Source: JAUHWL01 sp964416385
GTDB lineage: Bacteria; Bacteroidota; Bacteroidia; Flavobacteriales; Schleiferiaceae
Length of the DNA stretch: 20,912 nt
Direction of reading: 5' to 3'
Assembly: GCA_964416385.1 (NCBI GenBank)
Contig: CAYQDW010000044.1
Location: forward strand, 1-20,912
In this document: piece after piece, positions 1-7,808 of the stretch
Layout of the letters: each line of letters starts with the position of its first letter
Position numbering within the stretch: position 1 is the stretch's first letter
Notes under the pieces: model-generated
The model's database searches: none
The model's input: the letters and a program-made list of their open reading frames with translations, nothing else
Told to the model about the DNA's origin: nothing
Made by a program: the position numbers and the translations under genes

Positions 1-2448
1 TCATTCAAACTCCGCCTGCATGCGTTTTACCCGGTCTGCCAAACTCTCGTTGCTGAGGTGATTATTGTTTAGCCTGTCAACCAAAATGGGGAAGGCAAGC
101 GGGGTGGGTTTTTCGGTTTCTACAATCACAATTTCCTGTTTTTCAATGCGCTCAAGCGCGGCACGCATGCGGGCTTCTTCTAGTTGAAAATCATGCACTT
201 CTTCAAAAGCCTGGCGGTAGAGGAGGTTCTGGTTATCCATGTCGTGAAACACGTTAAAGAACAACTGACTGTTGGCTTGCAGGTGTTTGTCTTTTACCGG
301 CTGGCCGGGGTAACCGGCAAATACCAAACCGGCAATGCGGGCAATATCTCGAAAGCGCCTTCGCGCCATTTCGGTTTCATTTACACTGCGGCTGATGTCT
401 TCGCGAAGGTCTTTGAGCGTAAATACGTCACTATCAACGGCCTCTTCAATGGGTATAGGTTGGTCGCTGAGCAGCTCAAAGCCATAGTCGTTCATGGCAA
501 TGGTAAAGCTGATTTTTTTGAATAGGCTTAGCCTGTAGCCAAGTAGCGCTGCTATGCCTTCATGCACCAATCGCCCTTCAAACGGAAAGACAAAAACGTG
601 GTAACCATCCTTGCTTTCAAGTTTTTCAATGAGCAGTTGATTAGCCCGCGGCACAATACTGCGTTGGGTTTGTAATTCAATAAGCGGTTGTATTAGTGTT
701 AGTTCGGGCTCATCTTTTTTGTTTTCTGCGGCTTCGCGGAGTTTTTGCCGGAGCATGGCACCGAGTTCGGCACTCAAGGGCATGCGCCCGCCATTGTAGC
801 TGGGTACCAAACCGCTCTTGCGTTTACTCTGCACGCACTCGGCCACAAGTCCTTTTAAGCGCAAAAATTCCAGATTATAACCGCCAAACCAAAACACATC
901 GCCAGGGTTTAGTCTGCTGATGAAGTATTCTTCAACATGACCTAGAAAACCACCGGGCTTCATTTGTACTCGAATCATCGTGTCGCTTACAATGGTGCCA
1001 ATACCCATGCGGTGGCGCATTGCAATCTTTCTGCTAACCACACGATACACGCCATCTTCAACCACAACTTTATGGAAGTCGTTATACGTATTGAGCATAC
1101 TGCCGCCACGGGTGATAAAATCTAGACACCATGCAAATTCGTCATCGCTAATGCTTTCAAAAGAAGCGGTTGCACGTATTTCGGGCAGTATTTCTGCCGG
1201 ATGAAAACCGTCTGATACAGCCAGTGTAACCAGGTACTGCAGCAGTACATCAAAGCTGCGGATGTAGGGCAGGCGCTCTTCAATGACGCTTTGCTGGATG
1301 GCCTGCCGTAGCGCAGCGGCTTCAATAAGTTCTAGGCTGTGGGTAGGCACAAAGTAAATACGACTGGTTTCTCCTGGTCGGTGGCCACTGCGGCCGGCAC
1401 GCTGCATAAAGCGGGCAACGCCTTTTGGGCTACCAATTTGGATGATGGTTTCTACAGGCCGAAAGTCTACACCAAGGTCTAGTGAACTTGTACAAACCAC
1501 GGCTTTAAGCCGGCCATCGTAAAGCGCATCTTCTACCCAGCCACGCAGATCTTTGCTTATGCTGCCGTGATGCATAGCCATGATACCTGCTAAATCTGGC
1601 GCTACATCTAGTAGCTTTTGAAACCAAATTTCTGCCTGACTGCGTGTATTGGTAAAGATGAGTGTGGTTTTGCTACGCTGAATAACAGGAATGACCTTCT
1701 CTAATAATTTTATGCCCAAATGCCCGGCCCAGGGTAGGGTTTCTACCTCGTCTGGTAAAATGGAAATCACCTCAATTTTCTTATCCAGATTGGCGCGAAT
1801 GAGTGTGTTTGGTTTGGTATGCAGCGTTTCGCCCAGCAGCACCTGCATGCTTTCTTCCATATTGCCTATGGTGGCGCTAATACCCCACGTGCGTAGATTA
1901 GGGTGCATCCCGCGTAGCCGGGAAAGGGCCAACTCACACAATACACCACGTTTACTGCCCAGGAGCTCATGCCACTCATCAATAACTACTGTTTTGAGGT
2001 TTTTGAAAAGAGTGGCATAGCCTTTTGTGGCCAGTAGAATATGCAGACTTTCTGGTGTGGTGATGAGGATTTCGGGCATCTTCTTTTTCTGCCGCTGTTT
2101 AACGCTTTGGCTGGTGTCTCCGGTGCGCGTTTCTACAGTCCATTCACTTGCCAGGCCAAATAGCGCACGCTGCGAAGCTTGTTCAATTTCTTTGCTCAAG
2201 GCACGGATGGGGGTTATCCAGATGGCCTGTAATCCCGCGCCACGCTTAACACTGTTAAGTTTTCCTTCTAAAATAATGGGCAGCAAGAGACTGTAGGTTT
2301 TTCCGCTGCCTGTTGGGGCGTTGACCATACCGCTGTAGCCGTCAGTGAATTTTTGCCACGCTTCTAGTTGAAAGTCAAAGGGCGTCCAGCCTTGATTTTT
2401 AAACCAGGTATGAAGAGGGCGAAAAGTATTGGTCTTTAAAACGGCCAT
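1..2448 (-). CDS. Ligase-associated DEXH-box DNA helicase (Lhr-like, superfamily 2)
   Basis: This complete 815-residue protein should be an ATP-driven DNA translocase/helicase of the bacterial Lhr-like class, used in DNA repair. Visible motifs are Walker A APTGSGKT (44-51), motif II DEWH (157-160), motif III SATIGN (191-196) and motif VI QRAGRSGHR (349-357). The C-terminal half, after about residue 400, matches the winged-helix plus Lhr-core arrangement in length and position. The family usually sits beside an ATP-dependent DNA ligase, an exonuclease and a metallophosphoesterase. None of these lies upstream here: the upstream neighbour is thiL, 240 bp away. Any partner genes would have to lie before position 1. 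The stop codon occupies the first three bases of the window. The ATG at 2446-2448 is the first in frame and leads quickly into the helicase core. A DEAH/Lhr RNA helicase role is less likely. The family call is firm; the exact role is inferred. Confidence 0.9.
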   Translation of the reverse strand: MAVLKTNTFRPLHTWFKNQGWTPFDFQLEAWQKFTDGYSGMVNAPTGSGKTYSLLLPIILEGKLNSVKRGAGLQAIWITPIRALSKEIEQASQRALFGLASEWTVETRTGDTSQSVKQRQKKKMPEILITTPESLHILLATKGYATLFKNLKTVVIDEWHELLGSKRGVLCELALSRLRGMHPNLRTWGISATIGNMEESMQVLLGETLHTKPNTLIRANLDKKIEVISILPDEVETLPWAGHLGIKLLEKVIPVIQRSKTTLIFTNTRSQAEIWFQKLLDVAPDLAGIMAMHHGSISKDLRGWVEDALYDGRLKAVVCTSSLDLGVDFRPVETIIQIGSPKGVARFMQRAGRSGHRPGETSRIYFVPTHSLELIEAAALRQAIQQSVIEERLPYIRSFDVLLQYLVTLAVSDGFHPAEILPEIRATASFESISDDEFAWCLDFITRGGSMLNTYNDFHKVVVEDGVYRVVSRKIAMRHRMGIGTIVSDTMIRVQMKPGGFLGHVEEYFISRLNPGDVFWFGGYNLEFLRLKGLVAECVQSKRKSGLVPSYNGGRMPLSAELGAMLRQKLREAAENKKDEPELTLIQPLIELQTQRSIVPRANQLLIEKLESKDGYHVFVFPFEGRLVHEGIAALLGYRLSLFKKISFTIAMNDYGFELLSDQPIPIEEAVDSDVFTLKDLREDISRSVNETEMARRRFRDIARIAGLVFAGYPGQPVKDKHLQANSQLFFNVFHDMDNQNLLYRQAFEEVHDFQLEEARMRAALERIEKQEIVIVETEKPTPLAFPILVDRLNNNHLSNESLADRVKRMQAEFE

Positions 2449-2574
2449 TAGGTTCTTAAAAGTCTACACTTCTACAAATTAAGCCAACCGGTTTTTCGCG
2501 ATAGAAACAATTTGCAGAAATTTTGGGGTATATGTTTCGGCCATGTGCTTTATTTGGGTTGTAGGCGGATTAGC

Positions 2575-2592
2575 AAACTGTAAAAACTGTAA
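2575..2592. repeat. Perfect 9-bp tandem duplication
   Basis: AAACTGTAA occurs twice in direct tandem (2575-2583 and 2584-2592) in non-coding DNA. It may be a slippage product or a paired protein-binding site. Nothing else points to a function. Confidence 0.5.
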
Positions 2593-2639
2593 TCGGTTTG
2601 GCTTACCACATAAGGAAGATTTCGCAGCATCCATACGGC

Positions 2640-2657
2640 AAAAAAGCGCATGCTTTT
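2640..2657 (-). terminator. Possible weak intrinsic terminator of thiL
   Basis: The arms AAAAGC (2642-2647) and GCTTTT (2652-2657) pair perfectly around a 4-base loop. On the minus strand the second arm runs into a T6 stretch, about 30 bases past the thiL stop codon. The stem has only two G-C pairs, so termination would be weak. The A/T symmetry means it could also be chance. Confidence 0.3.
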
Positions 2658-2688
2658 AGTGCCAGCGCTGATTTATCAATTATGCTAA

Positions 2689-3756
2689 TTAAGCATCTTC
2701 CTCGCCGCTTTTGTTTAGCAAGGCATTCCAGCCCCGTGCTTTTAATGCCACGGCTTCATCTGCACGCGTAACAAGGTATGTGCCTGTTTTTTCTTCTGTA
2801 ATATGGCCAATAATGGTAAGATTGGGGTTTTGCTGAATATCTTGATGGTGGGCAATAGGTACCGTGAAGAGTAGCTCGTAATCTTCACCACCATTTAAGG
2901 CTACGGTGGTTGTGTTTAGGCTGAAATCAGTACACAGATCATAAACAGTTGGGTCTACAGGAATCTTTTCCTCATAAATTCTACAGCCAACGCCACTTGC
3001 TGTACACAGATGCAAGAGATCACTGCTTAGGCCATCGCTTAAGTCAATCATAGCTGTGGGACGAATACCCAAGCCATTCAATATTTGCTTCACGTCTTTG
3101 CGCGCTTCTGGTTTTAGCTGGCGTTCTAACACATATTCATGCCCAGCAAGTTCAGGTTGCATGTCTGGGTTTACTAAAAAGACTTGTTTTTCGCGTTCAA
3201 GTAATTGTAACCCCATATATGCACCGCCAAGATCACCACTTACCACAATAAGGTCGTTAACCTTAGCGCCAGAGCGATATACAACTTCATCTGCCGTGGC
3301 AAGGCCGTTAACAGTTAAACTAAGCACTAAACCGCTAGAAGACGATGTGGTATCTCCCCCAACCAAATCAACATTATACTGCGCGCAAGCGGTTAGCAAA
3401 CCGGCATAAATTTCTTCTATGGCCTCAACCGGAAAACGGTTACTCACAGCGATAGAAACAAAAAGTTGCGTTGGCGTGCCATTCATGGCGTAGATATCAG
3501 AAAAGTTAACCACGGCAGCTTTGTAACCCAAATGTTTAAGTGGCACATAGGCAAGGTCGAAGTGAACGCCTTCTAAGAGCATGTCTGTACTGGTTAATAC
3601 TAACTTTTCTTCTGGGTTCATCACTGCGGCATCATCGCCTACCCCAATTACAGAGGATGGATTTTCGAGTTTAATGTTTTTGGTTAACGCGTCTATTAGA
3701 CCAAATTCGCCTAATTCAGAAATGGGTGTGCGGCTTGGGTTCTTGTCTTCAATCAT
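2689..3756 (-). CDS. thiL: Thiamine-monophosphate kinase ThiL
   Basis: ThiL phosphorylates thiamine monophosphate with ATP to give thiamine diphosphate, the last step of cofactor synthesis, in the cytoplasm. The protein is 355 residues from this start, usual for the family. Characteristic glycine/aspartate motifs for Mg-ATP and substrate are in order: GVGDDAAV (38-45), STDMLLEGVHFD (56-67), VGGDTT (132-137), DLSDGLSSDL (238-247) and GGEDYELLF (289-297). I chose the ATG at 3754-3756. The family's N-terminal SELGEFGLI motif follows at about residue 13, and a perfect -7 box (TATTTTTG, 3761-3768) ends only four bases upstream. An in-frame ATG at 3789 would add 11 residues, but that longer leader contains the promoter box and has no family support. 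The gene is transcribed away from the SUF operon and shares its 5' intergenic region. Confidence 0.93.
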   Translation of the reverse strand: MIEDKNPSRTPISELGEFGLIDALTKNIKLENPSSVIGVGDDAAVMNPEEKLVLTSTDMLLEGVHFDLAYVPLKHLGYKAAVVNFSDIYAMNGTPTQLFVSIAVSNRFPVEAIEEIYAGLLTACAQYNVDLVGGDTTSSSSGLVLSLTVNGLATADEVVYRSGAKVNDLIVVSGDLGGAYMGLQLLEREKQVFLVNPDMQPELAGHEYVLERQLKPEARKDVKQILNGLGIRPTAMIDLSDGLSSDLLHLCTASGVGCRIYEEKIPVDPTVYDLCTDFSLNTTTVALNGGEDYELLFTVPIAHHQDIQQNPNLTIIGHITEEKTGTYLVTRADEAVALKARGWNALLNKSGEEDA

Positions 3757-3760
3757 GCCG

Positions 3761-3768
3761 CAAAAATA
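3761..3768 (-). promoter_or_regulatory. Bacteroidota -7 promoter element of thiL
   Basis: On the minus strand this reads TATTTTTG, an exact match to TAnnTTTG. It ends four bases before the preferred thiL ATG, so the transcript would have almost no leader. No well-spaced -33 TTG is visible; the nearest is about 15 bases upstream of the box. Confidence 0.5.
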
Positions 3769-3864
3769 ATGGCTTTGCCCGCACAACATTATTTTAGTTT
3801 TATGACGGCCATCATAAAATATGACAAAAGTCAGTTTCTGTGAACACGACTCTATTTGAAACGT

Positions 3865-3872
3865 TATCTTTG
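3865..3872 (+). promoter_or_regulatory. Bacteroidota -7 promoter element of the SUF operon
   Basis: TATCTTTG matches TAnnTTTG exactly and lies 32 bases before the sufA ATG. Transcription should start near 3877-3880, just before or at the edge of the palindrome at 3881-3901. I see no good -33 TTG at 17-23 bases spacing. Confidence 0.5.
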
Positions 3873-3880
3873 CCGGCTCA

Positions 3881-3901
3881 TATTTAGAACTAATCTAAAT
3901 A
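3881..3901. promoter_or_regulatory. Perfect palindrome at the SUF operon transcription start (candidate operator)
   Basis: The arms TATTTAGA (3881-3888) and TCTAAATA (3894-3901) are exact reverse complements around the 5-base spacer ACTAA. The site lies between the predicted transcription start and the sufA ATG at 3905, where a bound repressor would block initiation or early elongation. It does not match the E. coli IscR type 1 or type 2 patterns, the classical Fur box or the DtxR consensus as I know them. It could also act as an RNA hairpin over the ribosome-loading region. Operator function is inferred. Confidence 0.5.
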
Positions 3902-3904
3902 ACC

Positions 3905-4234
3905 ATGATAAACGTATCAGAAACAGCCAAAGCTAAAGTTGCTTCGCTATTAGCAGAAGAAGGAAAAGCAATTGAAAATAGTTATATCCGCGTAAGCGTA
4001 ACCAGTGGTGGTTGCTCGGGTTTGTCTTATAAAATGGAATTTGTAGATGTGCCGCAAGAAGGTGATAAAGAAATAGAAGACAAAGGCGTACGCATATTAA
4101 TAGAAAAGAAGAGCATGTTGTATTTAATAGGTACTACATTAGAATACTCTGGAGGTTTAAATGGCAAGGGCTTTAGTTTTAATAATCCCAATGCCAGTAG
4201 AACGTGTGGCTGTGGTGAGAGCTTCGCTGTTTAG
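3905..4234 (+). CDS. sufA: A-type iron-sulfur carrier (HesB/IscA/SufA family)
   Basis: A-type carriers accept nascent Fe-S clusters from the scaffold and pass them to client enzymes in the cytoplasm. The 109-residue protein has the full family length. It carries the three invariant cysteines: C37 in SGGCSG, and C101 and C103 in the C-terminal CGCGESF. IscA, SufA and ErpA cannot be told apart by motif alone. The symbol sufA rests on its position as the first gene of the suf operon, 33 bp before sufB. It begins just after a candidate operator palindrome, so it is likely the first gene under control of the operon promoter. Confidence 0.92.
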   Translation: MINVSETAKAKVASLLAEEGKAIENSYIRVSVTSGGCSGLSYKMEFVDVPQEGDKEIEDKGVRILIEKKSMLYLIGTTLEYSGGLNGKGFSFNNPNASRTCGCGESFAV

Positions 4235-4267
4235 CGTTGAATCTTCGAATCTCAAATCTAAAACAGA

Positions 4268-5701
4268 ATGTCTGACATACTAGATAAAGTAACCAAAAGC
4301 GAGTACAAGTACGGTTTTACAACTGATATAGCATCTGATAAAGCGCCTAAGGGACTAAACGAAGAGATCATTAAGTTTATCTCTGCCAAGAAAGAAGAAC
4401 CTGAATGGCTTTTAAATTGGCGACTAGAAGCTTTGCGCATTTGGCAAGAAATGGTAGAACCTGAGTGGGCCAACATCCATTACAAGAAACCCGATTTTCA
4501 AGACATCTCTTATTATGCCGCACCAAAGAAAAAGAAGACGCTAAACAGCCTTGATGAGGTAGATCCAGAGTTGCTCAAAACCTTTGAAAAACTTGGTATA
4601 AACATAGAAGAACAAAAGCGTCTTACAGGGGTGGCGATGGATGTGGTTGTAGACTCTGTGTCTGTAGCAACCACCTTTAAAGCTAAACTAAAGGAGCTGG
4701 GCATTATATTTTGCAGTATGAGTGATGCTGTTAAAGAATACCCAGAGTTAGTGCAAAAATATCTCGGTACGGTTGTGCCTAGAACAGATAATTTTTACGC
4801 GGCATTAAACTCTGCGGTATTTACAGATGGCTCTTTTTGTTACATCCCGCCAGGCGTGAGATGCCCGGTAGAGCTTAGCACTTATTTTAGAATTAACGAA
4901 GCAGGCACTGGCCAATTTGAGCGTACGCTGGTAGTGGCAGACAAGGGCAGCTATGTTAGTTATTTAGAAGGATGTACCGCGCCACAACGCGATGAGAACC
5001 AATTGCACGCAGCGGTTGTGGAGTTAATTGCACTAGATGACGCTGAAATTAAATATAGCACTGTACAAAATTGGTATCCCGGTGATGCAGATGGTAAAGG
5101 GGGCGTTTTCAACTTTGTAACAAAACGTGGCGTTTGTGAACGCAATGCTAAAATCAGCTGGACCCAAGTAGAAACAGGCTCAGCCATCACTTGGAAATAT
5201 CCAAGCTGTATTCTCAAAGGTGATAACAGTGTGGGTGAGTTTTACTCGGTGGCCGTAACCAATAACTTTCAGCAAGCAGATACCGGCACAAAAATGATTC
5301 ACTTGGGTAGAAACACAAAAAGTACCATTATTTCAAAAGGTATTTCTGCCGGTAAAAGTCAAAACAGCTATCGCGGATTAGTAAAAATTGGTCCGCGTGC
5401 CAGCCATGCCCGAAATTTTAGTCAATGTGATAGTATGCTCATGGGCGATCGTTGTGGCGCACATACTTTTCCTTACATAGAAACGCAAAACACAACCGCC
5501 AAGGTTGAACATGAGGCCACTACGAGTAAAATAGGCGAAGACCAAATATTTTATTGTAATCAGCGCGGTATTGATACTGAAGCCGCCATCGCCCTTATAG
5601 TTAACGGGTTTGTAAAAGAGGTGCTCAATCAATTGCCCATGGAATTTGCAGTAGAAGCGCAAAAATTACTCGAAGTAAGCCTAGAAGGCTCTGTAGGATA
5701 A
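4268..5701 (+). CDS. sufB: Fe-S cluster assembly scaffold SufB
   Basis: SufB is the scaffold subunit of the SufBC2D complex, where sulfur from SufSE and iron are assembled into a cluster. The 477-residue length is normal for SufB. The C-terminal beta-helix and helical region is well conserved: CNQRGID contains C430, equivalent to the essential cysteine near 405 in E. coli, and E459 in PMEF aligns with the essential glutamate near 434. The run GDRCGAHTFPYIE (about 395-407) is also typical of SufB and separates it from SufD. It is followed by sufC after 25 bp. No truncation or frameshift is visible. Confidence 0.96.
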   Translation: MSDILDKVTKSEYKYGFTTDIASDKAPKGLNEEIIKFISAKKEEPEWLLNWRLEALRIWQEMVEPEWANIHYKKPDFQDISYYAAPKKKKTLNSLDEVDPELLKTFEKLGINIEEQKRLTGVAMDVVVDSVSVATTFKAKLKELGIIFCSMSDAVKEYPELVQKYLGTVVPRTDNFYAALNSAVFTDGSFCYIPPGVRCPVELSTYFRINEAGTGQFERTLVVADKGSYVSYLEGCTAPQRDENQLHAAVVELIALDDAEIKYSTVQNWYPGDADGKGGVFNFVTKRGVCERNAKISWTQVETGSAITWKYPSCILKGDNSVGEFYSVAVTNNFQQADTGTKMIHLGRNTKSTIISKGISAGKSQNSYRGLVKIGPRASHARNFSQCDSMLMGDRCGAHTFPYIETQNTTAKVEHEATTSKIGEDQIFYCNQRGIDTEAAIALIVNGFVKEVLNQLPMEFAVEAQKLLEVSLEGSVG

Positions 5702-5726
5702 ACCAACACGATAAATAAGCGAACAG

Positions 5727-6482
5727 ATGTTGACCATAAAAAACCTCCATGCAGGTATAGAAAACAACCCCATCTTAAAAGGGATAAATCTACACGTTAA
5801 TCCAGGTGAGGTACACGCTATTATGGGGCCAAATGGCTCTGGCAAAAGCACATTAAGCAGTGTTATTGCCGGTAGAGAAGATTATGAAGTTACAGAGGGT
5901 TCCGTTTCTTTTAATGGCGAAGACTTATTGTCTTTGGCCCCTGAAGAACGGGCACACAAGGGTATCTTTCTTTCATTTCAATATCCTGTAGAAATACCCG
6001 GCGTAAGCGTGAGCAATTTTGTGAAAACCGCCATAAATGAAACGCGCAAAGCAAGAGAGCAAGACCCTATGGAAGCCAAGGTGATGCTTAAATTGATGCG
6101 TGAAAAAATGAACCTCCTAGAAATGGACAAAGGTTTTCTAAGTCGTAGCCTTAATGAGGGCTTTTCTGGTGGTGAAAAAAAGCGCAACGAAATTTTTCAA
6201 ATGGCCATGTTAGAACCCAAACTGGCCATCTTAGATGAAACGGACTCGGGCCTTGATATAGATGCGTTGCGCATTGTAGCTAATGGCGTTAATAAATTGC
6301 GCAGCAGAGACAATGCTTTTGTGGTGATTACCCACTACCAACGCCTATTGAATTACATCAAGCCAGATTTTGTGCATGTGCTTTGGAATGGTAAAATTGT
6401 ACGCAGCGGCGATGCAAGTTTGGCCCATGAGCTCGAAGAAAAGGGCTACGATTGGATTAAAAAAGAAACGGCCTTGCTGTAA
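5727..6482 (+). CDS. sufC: Fe-S cluster assembly ATPase SufC
   Basis: SufC is the ABC-type ATPase that drives conformational changes in the cytoplasmic SufBC2D scaffold; it is not a transporter. The 251-residue sequence has Walker A GPNGSGKST (34-42), the ABC signature within FSGGEKKR (146-153), Walker B LAILDE (166-171), the D-loop SGLD (174-177) and the H-loop histidine H203. FSGGEKKRNEI followed by ETDSGLDIDAL is diagnostic of SufC within the ABC superfamily. The ATG is 25 bp after sufB. The stop is three bases before sufD, consistent with translational coupling. Confidence 0.96.
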   Translation: MLTIKNLHAGIENNPILKGINLHVNPGEVHAIMGPNGSGKSTLSSVIAGREDYEVTEGSVSFNGEDLLSLAPEERAHKGIFLSFQYPVEIPGVSVSNFVKTAINETRKAREQDPMEAKVMLKLMREKMNLLEMDKGFLSRSLNEGFSGGEKKRNEIFQMAMLEPKLAILDETDSGLDIDALRIVANGVNKLRSRDNAFVVITHYQRLLNYIKPDFVHVLWNGKIVRSGDASLAHELEEKGYDWIKKETALL

Positions 6483-6485
6483 TTA

Positions 6486-7808
6486 ATGATCATGGAGCAT
6501 CTAAAAGACAAACTCGTATCGTCCTTTTTGGTAGCCCAAGCGCATACCCACGAGGATGAGTCTATGGTTTCTAATATTCGTCAACAAGCGTTAAGCTTTT
6601 TTGAAGAAACGGGCTTTCCAACCAAGCAGCATGAAGAGTGGAAGTACACCAACCTTAAACCAATACTCAAGCATGATTACAAATTGTTGCCAAAAGCTGA
6701 TGAAGGTGTAGAATATGCACACGTAAAGCAGTTTTTTTTAAATGATGTAGACACGTATCGGTTGGTATTCATCAATGGTATTTACAGTAGCTGGCTGAGT
6801 ACATCTACGCATCAAGGCTATGACGTATGCACATTTTCTTCTGCACTAAAGCGCTTTAAAGCTGAAGTAGAAGCCCATTTTGCAAAGTATGCGCCTAAGG
6901 ATGAGCCGATGGCGGCCCTTAACACTGCTTTTGCGAAGGATGGCGCCTTCATTAATGTGCCTAAGAATGCAGTGGTTAATAAGCCTATTGAAATTGTGTT
7001 TCTTTCTACAGGCATGGGTGCCGAAGTGATGACGCAACCCAGAAACTTGTTGATTATAGGAGAGAACGCCCAGGCTCAAATTATAGAACGCCATTGCAGC
7101 CTAACAGAAAATGCCGTGCTAACCAATGTGGTAACAGAAGTCTCGGCGGGCAAAAATGCCATTGTACATTATTACAAAGTGCAAAATGACAACAACACCG
7201 CTAGCCTCATTGACACTACTGTAATTCATCAACAAGCGCAAAGCAACGTAACGGTAGGTACCTTTAGCTTTGGTGGAAAATTGGTACGCAATAACTTGAG
7301 TTTTTTACTCAATGGCGAACATTCAGAATCACACATGGATGGCATAACCATTATTGGCGAAGGGCAGCATGTAGATCACCACACACTAGTTGACCATAAA
7401 GTGCCAAATTGCTACAGCCGTGAATTATATAAAGGTATTTATGACGGCAACGCGCGAGGCGTTTTTAACGGAAAAGTAATTGTACGGCAGGATGCCCAAA
7501 AGACCAATGCTTTCCAACAAAACAACAATGTGCTACTTTCTGAAAAGGCCGCAGTAGATACCAAGCCACAGCTAGAAATATTTGCTGATGATGTAAAGTG
7601 CTCACATGGTTGTACTATTGGCCAGCTAGACGAAGAGGCCATGTTTTATCTCAGAAGCCGCGGTATTCCAGAAAGAGAAGCCAAAGCTTTGTTGATGTAC
7701 GCTTTTTCATCAGATGCCTTGAACTACGTACACATACCCGAATTAAAAAGCCGCCTGAATCACATTATGGGTGCTAAACTTGGCATAGAACTCGATTTCG
7801 AATTATGA
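6486..7808 (+). CDS. sufD: Fe-S cluster assembly protein SufD
   Basis: SufD is the SufB paralogue in the SufBC2D scaffold and is needed for iron acquisition during cluster formation. The protein has 440 residues from the first ATG. The C-terminal KCSHGCTIGQLDEEAMFYL run holds H374, equivalent to the essential histidine near 360 in E. coli SufD, followed by the RSRGIPEREAKALL helix common to SufB and SufD. A second ATG at 6492 would shorten it by two residues; neither has an obvious ribosome-binding site. The 3' end overlaps sufS by four bases (ATGA), indicating coupled translation. Confidence 0.94.
   Translation: MIMEHLKDKLVSSFLVAQAHTHEDESMVSNIRQQALSFFEETGFPTKQHEEWKYTNLKPILKHDYKLLPKADEGVEYAHVKQFFLNDVDTYRLVFINGIYSSWLSTSTHQGYDVCTFSSALKRFKAEVEAHFAKYAPKDEPMAALNTAFAKDGAFINVPKNAVVNKPIEIVFLSTGMGAEVMTQPRNLLIIGENAQAQIIERHCSLTENAVLTNVVTEVSAGKNAIVHYYKVQNDNNTASLIDTTVIHQQAQSNVTVGTFSFGGKLVRNNLSFLLNGEHSESHMDGITIIGEGQHVDHHTLVDHKVPNCYSRELYKGIYDGNARGVFNGKVIVRQDAQKTNAFQQNNNVLLSEKAAVDTKPQLEIFADDVKCSHGCTIGQLDEEAMFYLRSRGIPEREAKALLMYAFSSDALNYVHIPELKSRLNHIMGAKLGIELDFEL

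Larger units (their letters stand above)
2449..2688. other. Intergenic region between helicase and thiL, with short repeats
   Basis: No convincing gene is present; the only ORFs are about ten codons long. Three structures are visible. A perfect tandem duplication of the 9-mer AAACTGTAA lies at 2575-2592. The arms TAAGCCAACCG (2480-2490) and CGGTTTGGCTTA (2594-2605) are complementary apart from one bulged base, with about 100 bases between them. A short A/T-flanked hairpin lies at 2642-2657 and is listed separately. The helicase promoter should be here on the minus strand, but I find only a one-mismatch version of TAnnTTTG. Confidence 0.5.

Noticed and set aside
184..2296. Plus-strand open frames inside the helicase gene
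   Set aside because: They lie opposite a strongly conserved helicase, show no recognisable domains, and are explained by antisense reading of a real gene.
3761..3789. Upstream ATG of thiL giving 366 residues
   Set aside because: The extra leader contains a perfect -7 promoter box and has no similarity to ThiL N-termini. The ATG at 3756 is preferred, though not proven.
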